A stretch of DNA of 32,821 nucleotides from Methanomicrobiales archaeon (GTDB lineage Archaea > Halobacteriota > Methanomicrobia > Methanomicrobiales > Methanospirillaceae). A program made the position numbers and the translations under genes. The notes beneath the pieces are model-generated. The model did not search any database, was not told where the DNA came from, and saw only the letters and a program-made list of their open reading frames with translations. This document shows, one piece after another, positions 30,212 through 32,821 of the stretch. The stretch is taken from the NCBI GenBank assembly GCA_026394765.1, contig JAPKXQ010000067.1, positions 1 through 32,821 of the forward strand. The letters are read 5' to 3'. Each line of letters starts with the position of its first letter. Position 1 is the first letter of the stretch.

Positions 30212-32665
30212 ATGATTCGCCGGCATGCACCAGTGGGGGTATACCCTCTTGCAGCCCTCTTCGTCCTCCTCATGGTACTGGCAGTCCCCAGTCTGGCAGC
30301 TGCACCACACACAATTAAGGCTGTGGCAGGCAAGTATGGTTCCATTGAGCCATCAGGAAACGTAGTGGTTCAGGATGGGTCATCGCAGTCCTTCACAATC
30401 ACCCCTGACCCAGGGAGTGCCATAATCGATCTCACGGTGGATGGGAGATCGGTCGGGCCTGTCCCCTCGTACACTTTCTATTCAGTCAATTCGGACCATA
30501 CCATCCGTGCCAACTTTGATGAGCCCGCAGGATCGGTCATGGTGCGTTCAGACCCCAGGGGGGCCGAGATAATTCTTGACGGGACAACAACTAGTGAGAG
30601 GACCGACTCGATAATAGAGGCATCTCCCGGTCATCACCAGGTCACCCTGGTCCTCGACGGGTTCCTGGATGAGACCTTCTCGATCACGGCGATCGCCGGA
30701 AAAACAACGCTTGAACAGTCTAGGCGCCTCACCCCAGGCCAAATGACGACGGTTCCGACAACAATAACGACCACTGTCCCAACGACGGTAGTAACCACGG
30801 TACCTACAACGATAAAGACAACAGTTCCGACCACGTTAGTGACCACTGTTCTGACAACGGCAGCAACCACGGTACCGACAACGATAAAGACAACAGTTCC
30901 GACCACTTTAGTGACCACGGTTCCGACGACATCGGCTACAGAGCAGCCGACGCTAACCACAACCACCCTCTCGCCGATCTACTTTGAACCTACCACCGGA
31001 TCCTTCACGGGGACTACCGCTCCCACGCAGTCTGGGACTCAGACCAATCTGACTACCCTGGAATCAACTACCTCTGTGACATCTATTGGTCCCACCCTCG
31101 AAGAGGTGGTTCAGACTCCCATCATGCCCGCAACAACCAATGAGTATCGGATCGTTGAGTCAACGACACCTGAACCGCCGATCTTTATACCTGGTCCTTT
31201 CTCTCTCCCGGTAGTCCAGCCTGCACCAGGGAACACCACCGGCATCCCATTCCCGCGTGATGTGGGGGGCATCCCGGTCGCACTCCTCCTCCTCATCATC
31301 GCTGCCATCCCCCTCACCCTACTTGCGGTCCATGACATACCTCCGCTCCTGGGTGGTATTGGGCGGATGTCTGCAGCATTCCGGGTCCTTGGGGCAGCCT
31401 TCTACATCGCCGGCGCACTCGCCTTCCTTTACGCGCTTCTCGGTCTCTGGGAGAATGGGGGTGCCATCAGGAGCCCGCTCATCCCTGCGGTTGCCATACT
31501 CATCCCTGTCATCTCGTTCCTCGCCCTCTCCTCACTCACCCTCGGCATCACCACCGCCATGGGAGTAACGCCTGGTCTTATGATTCGGGTCCATACAGGC
31601 ATCTCCCTCCTCATCTTTCTCACTGGGGCCGGTGTCCTCTTCTCCTCGCAGTCCACGGGTCAGGCTCCTCTCCTGGTGCTCATGGGTGGATCAGCGCTCA
31701 CTTCAGCCCTCGCGCTCTTTCAGAGCCGGAGGTATGCCACGAAAGACTCTCGTCTGGTTGACATATTTCCGTTCTTTCGGGGATCACCCGACCTCTCATT
31801 GAGTACTGGCAGCCCGCAAAACGCCCAGGAGACGTTCCTCTATTCAGACGAGGCTGCACTCCCGGAACAGATCAGAGACCGTTATTGCGAGGTTGAACTC
31901 CTCGGGCTTGGTGGAATATCCCGCGTCTTTCGGGCTCGGCGGCTGAGTGACGGTGCGCTTGTCGCTGTGAAGATTCCTATCAGTGCAGATGAAGCGACGG
32001 GCCGATGCTTCATGAAGGAGATAATGGCCTGGGAAGGGCTCCGTCACCCAAATATAGTGGAGATAGCTGAGGTGAACATACTCCCTGTCCCCTTTGTCGA
32101 GATGGAGTACGCCAGGTCCACGCTCGCTGACCTCAAATTTCCGATAATGACAGGGCGTGCCGTGGTGCTGATCGCAGGGATTGCAGGGGGGCTTGCATAT
32201 GCCCATGACCGGGGGATCATCCACCGCGACATCAAACCTCACAACGTCCTCCTCACTGCAGGCGATATCCCCAAGATCACGGACTGGGGCATGAGCCAGG
32301 TGAAGGGCTCCTGCATCGTCTCCACGGTCACTGGCTTCTCCCTCGCGTACGCCGCACCTGAGCAGGTCAACCCCGGGCTTTATGGAGAAACGGATGAGAG
32401 GACTGATATCTACCAGCTCGGTGTCCTGTTTTACGAGATAATTACTGGAAAGATACCTTTTATCGGGGACGACCTTGTCAATGTCTCTACCGCGATAGTG
32501 CAGGAGCCCCCAGTTCCCCCTTCACATCATAATCCCGGGGCAAAGGTCGTGGAAGAGATCATTTTAAAGTGCCTTGCCAAGGATCCGGCCGCACGGTACC
32601 AGTCGGTACATGACCTCCTCGATGACCTCGAGCGGGTGATTGGGCACGAGCTGGGCCCGCCATAG
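30212..32665 (+). CDS. Transmembrane Hanks-type Ser/Thr kinase with PEGA ectodomain
   Basis: This 817-residue protein has six regions in order. A signal peptide spans about 10-31. A beta-rich repeat domain (35-103, IKAVAGKYGSIEPSG...HTIRANF) is followed by a PEGA domain (108-170, GSVMVRSDPRGAEIILDG). A Thr-rich TTVPTT stalk (179-240, with Thr-rich sequence to about 320) precedes about five membrane spans (354-503). The cytoplasmic kinase is 555-811. Kinase residues are the Gly loop GLGGIS (565-570), Lys587, Glu603, HRD 671-673, Asn678, Asp691 in DWG rather than DFG, and APE 715-717, so catalysis should be retained. Five spans after a cleaved signal place the kinase inside the cell. Its nearest partner is the FHA regulator encoded just upstream. 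Confidence 0.9.
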   Translation: MIRRHAPVGVYPLAALFVLLMVLAVPSLAAAPHTIKAVAGKYGSIEPSGNVVVQDGSSQSFTITPDPGSAIIDLTVDGRSVGPVPSYTFYSVNSDHTIRANFDEPAGSVMVRSDPRGAEIILDGTTTSERTDSIIEASPGHHQVTLVLDGFLDETFSITAIAGKTTLEQSRRLTPGQMTTVPTTITTTVPTTVVTTVPTTIKTTVPTTLVTTVLTTAATTVPTTIKTTVPTTLVTTVPTTSATEQPTLTTTTLSPIYFEPTTGSFTGTTAPTQSGTQTNLTTLESTTSVTSIGPTLEEVVQTPIMPATTNEYRIVESTTPEPPIFIPGPFSLPVVQPAPGNTTGIPFPRDVGGIPVALLLLIIAAIPLTLLAVHDIPPLLGGIGRMSAAFRVLGAAFYIAGALAFLYALLGLWENGGAIRSPLIPAVAILIPVISFLALSSLTLGITTAMGVTPGLMIRVHTGISLLIFLTGAGVLFSSQSTGQAPLLVLMGGSALTSALALFQSRRYATKDSRLVDIFPFFRGSPDLSLSTGSPQNAQETFLYSDEAALPEQIRDRYCEVELLGLGGISRVFRARRLSDGALVAVKIPISADEATGRCFMKEIMAWEGLRHPNIVEIAEVNILPVPFVEMEYARSTLADLKFPIMTGRAVVLIAGIAGGLAYAHDRGIIHRDIKPHNVLLTAGDIPKITDWGMSQVKGSCIVSTVTGFSLAYAAPEQVNPGLYGETDERTDIYQLGVLFYEIITGKIPFIGDDLVNVSTAIVQEPPVPPSHHNPGAKVVEEIILKCLAKDPAARYQSVHDLLDDLERVIGHELGPP
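30746..30931 (+). repeat. Coding tandem repeat, TTVPTT stalk
   Basis: Repeats of about 24 nt (eight residues, TTVPTTxx) build a higher-order 72-bp unit. The copies starting near 30793 and 30865 are almost identical, for example both containing CGATAAAGACAACAGTTCCG. The encoded Thr/Pro-rich stalk is probably extracytoplasmic and O-glycosylated. Such repeats are prone to copy-number change. Confidence 0.75.
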
Positions 32666-32821
32666 ATGGGTGAAAGGTGGATCCTGAACAGCGTAATCTG
32701 ATCACTACAAAACAACGCATTCACAAAATAATCTTTCAATAACCATCAGATTGTTAAATCGAGACTGAATCAATGACTAAAAATTTACTAAGTGTAGTGT
32801 TCAATTGGTAACTACAAGATA
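32666..32821. other. A+T-rich non-coding right edge
   Basis: The last 156 bases contain no supported gene. They are markedly A+T-rich compared with the rest of the window, with T/A-rich tracts such as AAAAATTTACTA near 32776. They probably hold the terminator of the kinase gene and a promoter for a gene beyond the window, but no clear hairpin or TATA box can be assigned. Confidence 0.5.

Noticed and set aside
30746-30931. CRISPR-like regular repeats
   Set aside because: The repeats are in frame inside the kinase gene, with no unique spacers between them and no cas genes nearby. They encode the Thr-rich stalk.
30634-30966. Minus-strand Val-rich 110-codon frame opposite the kinase stalk
   Set aside because: It is the mirror of the Thr-rich tandem repeat (ACN codons read as Val on the opposite strand), not a gene.

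Overview
The window looks like chromosomal DNA of a methanogenic archaeon, most likely order Methanomicrobiales; the genus cannot be fixed from sequence alone. Archaeal markers are an LSm/SmAP protein next to ribosomal protein L37e, a SepF cell-division protein, an MCT-1-type PUA protein, an initiator tRNA without encoded CCA, and BRE/TATA-like promoters, several of which imply leaderless transcripts. The tfrAB pair (thiol:fumarate reductase, which uses coenzymes M and B) points to a methanogen. AMP-forming acetyl-CoA synthetase fits a hydrogenotroph that assimilates acetate. I see no insertion sequence, prophage or CRISPR array.

Layout. 265-3494 (minus): acetyl-CoA synthetase followed by an OFA-type MFS carrier. 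3691-8298 (plus): tightly packed argC, CBS-domain gene, argJ, argB, and a thioredoxin-CcdA membrane protein. 8350-9350: chorismate mutase and an M50 membrane protease, transcribed divergently. 9459-17870: a redox and oxidative-stress neighbourhood. It holds two paired iron-sulfur flavoproteins, a desulforedoxin / AhpD-like / peroxiredoxin operon (the 41-residue desulforedoxin is easily missed), a zinc-ribbon protein, a third flavoprotein lacking one cluster cysteine, rubrerythrin, and a glutaredoxin fused to an AhpF/TrxR-type flavoprotein. A PKD protein, RadC and a secreted subtilase lie among them. 18031-19451: a secreted beta-helix protein and a SEC59/DGK1-family lipid kinase. 19462-22544 (minus): tfrA-tfrB. 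22607-24989: aspartokinase overlapping purM. 24998-25923 (minus): sepF coupled to a ZPR1-type zinc-finger gene. 26010-28558: the PUA protein, then divergent LSm, L37e and purF. 28603-28677: initiator tRNA-Met. 28761-29201: a thioredoxin with an N-terminal charged helix.

The most interesting part is 29391-32665. A winged-helix transcription factor carrying a C-terminal FHA (phosphothreonine-binding) domain is followed after 29 bp by an 817-residue transmembrane Hanks-type Ser/Thr kinase. The kinase has an extracytoplasmic repeat plus PEGA ectodomain, a long Thr-rich stalk, about five membrane spans and a C-terminal cytoplasmic kinase domain with DWG in place of DFG. Together they look like a compact surface-to-DNA phosphosignalling system in which the phospho-reader and the DNA-binding domain are one polypeptide.

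Other points of note are the AhpD-like protein without its CxxC, nested inverted repeats at 11991-12079, recurrent GGGTGCCC-type palindromes between genes, and a CBS protein embedded in the arginine operon.
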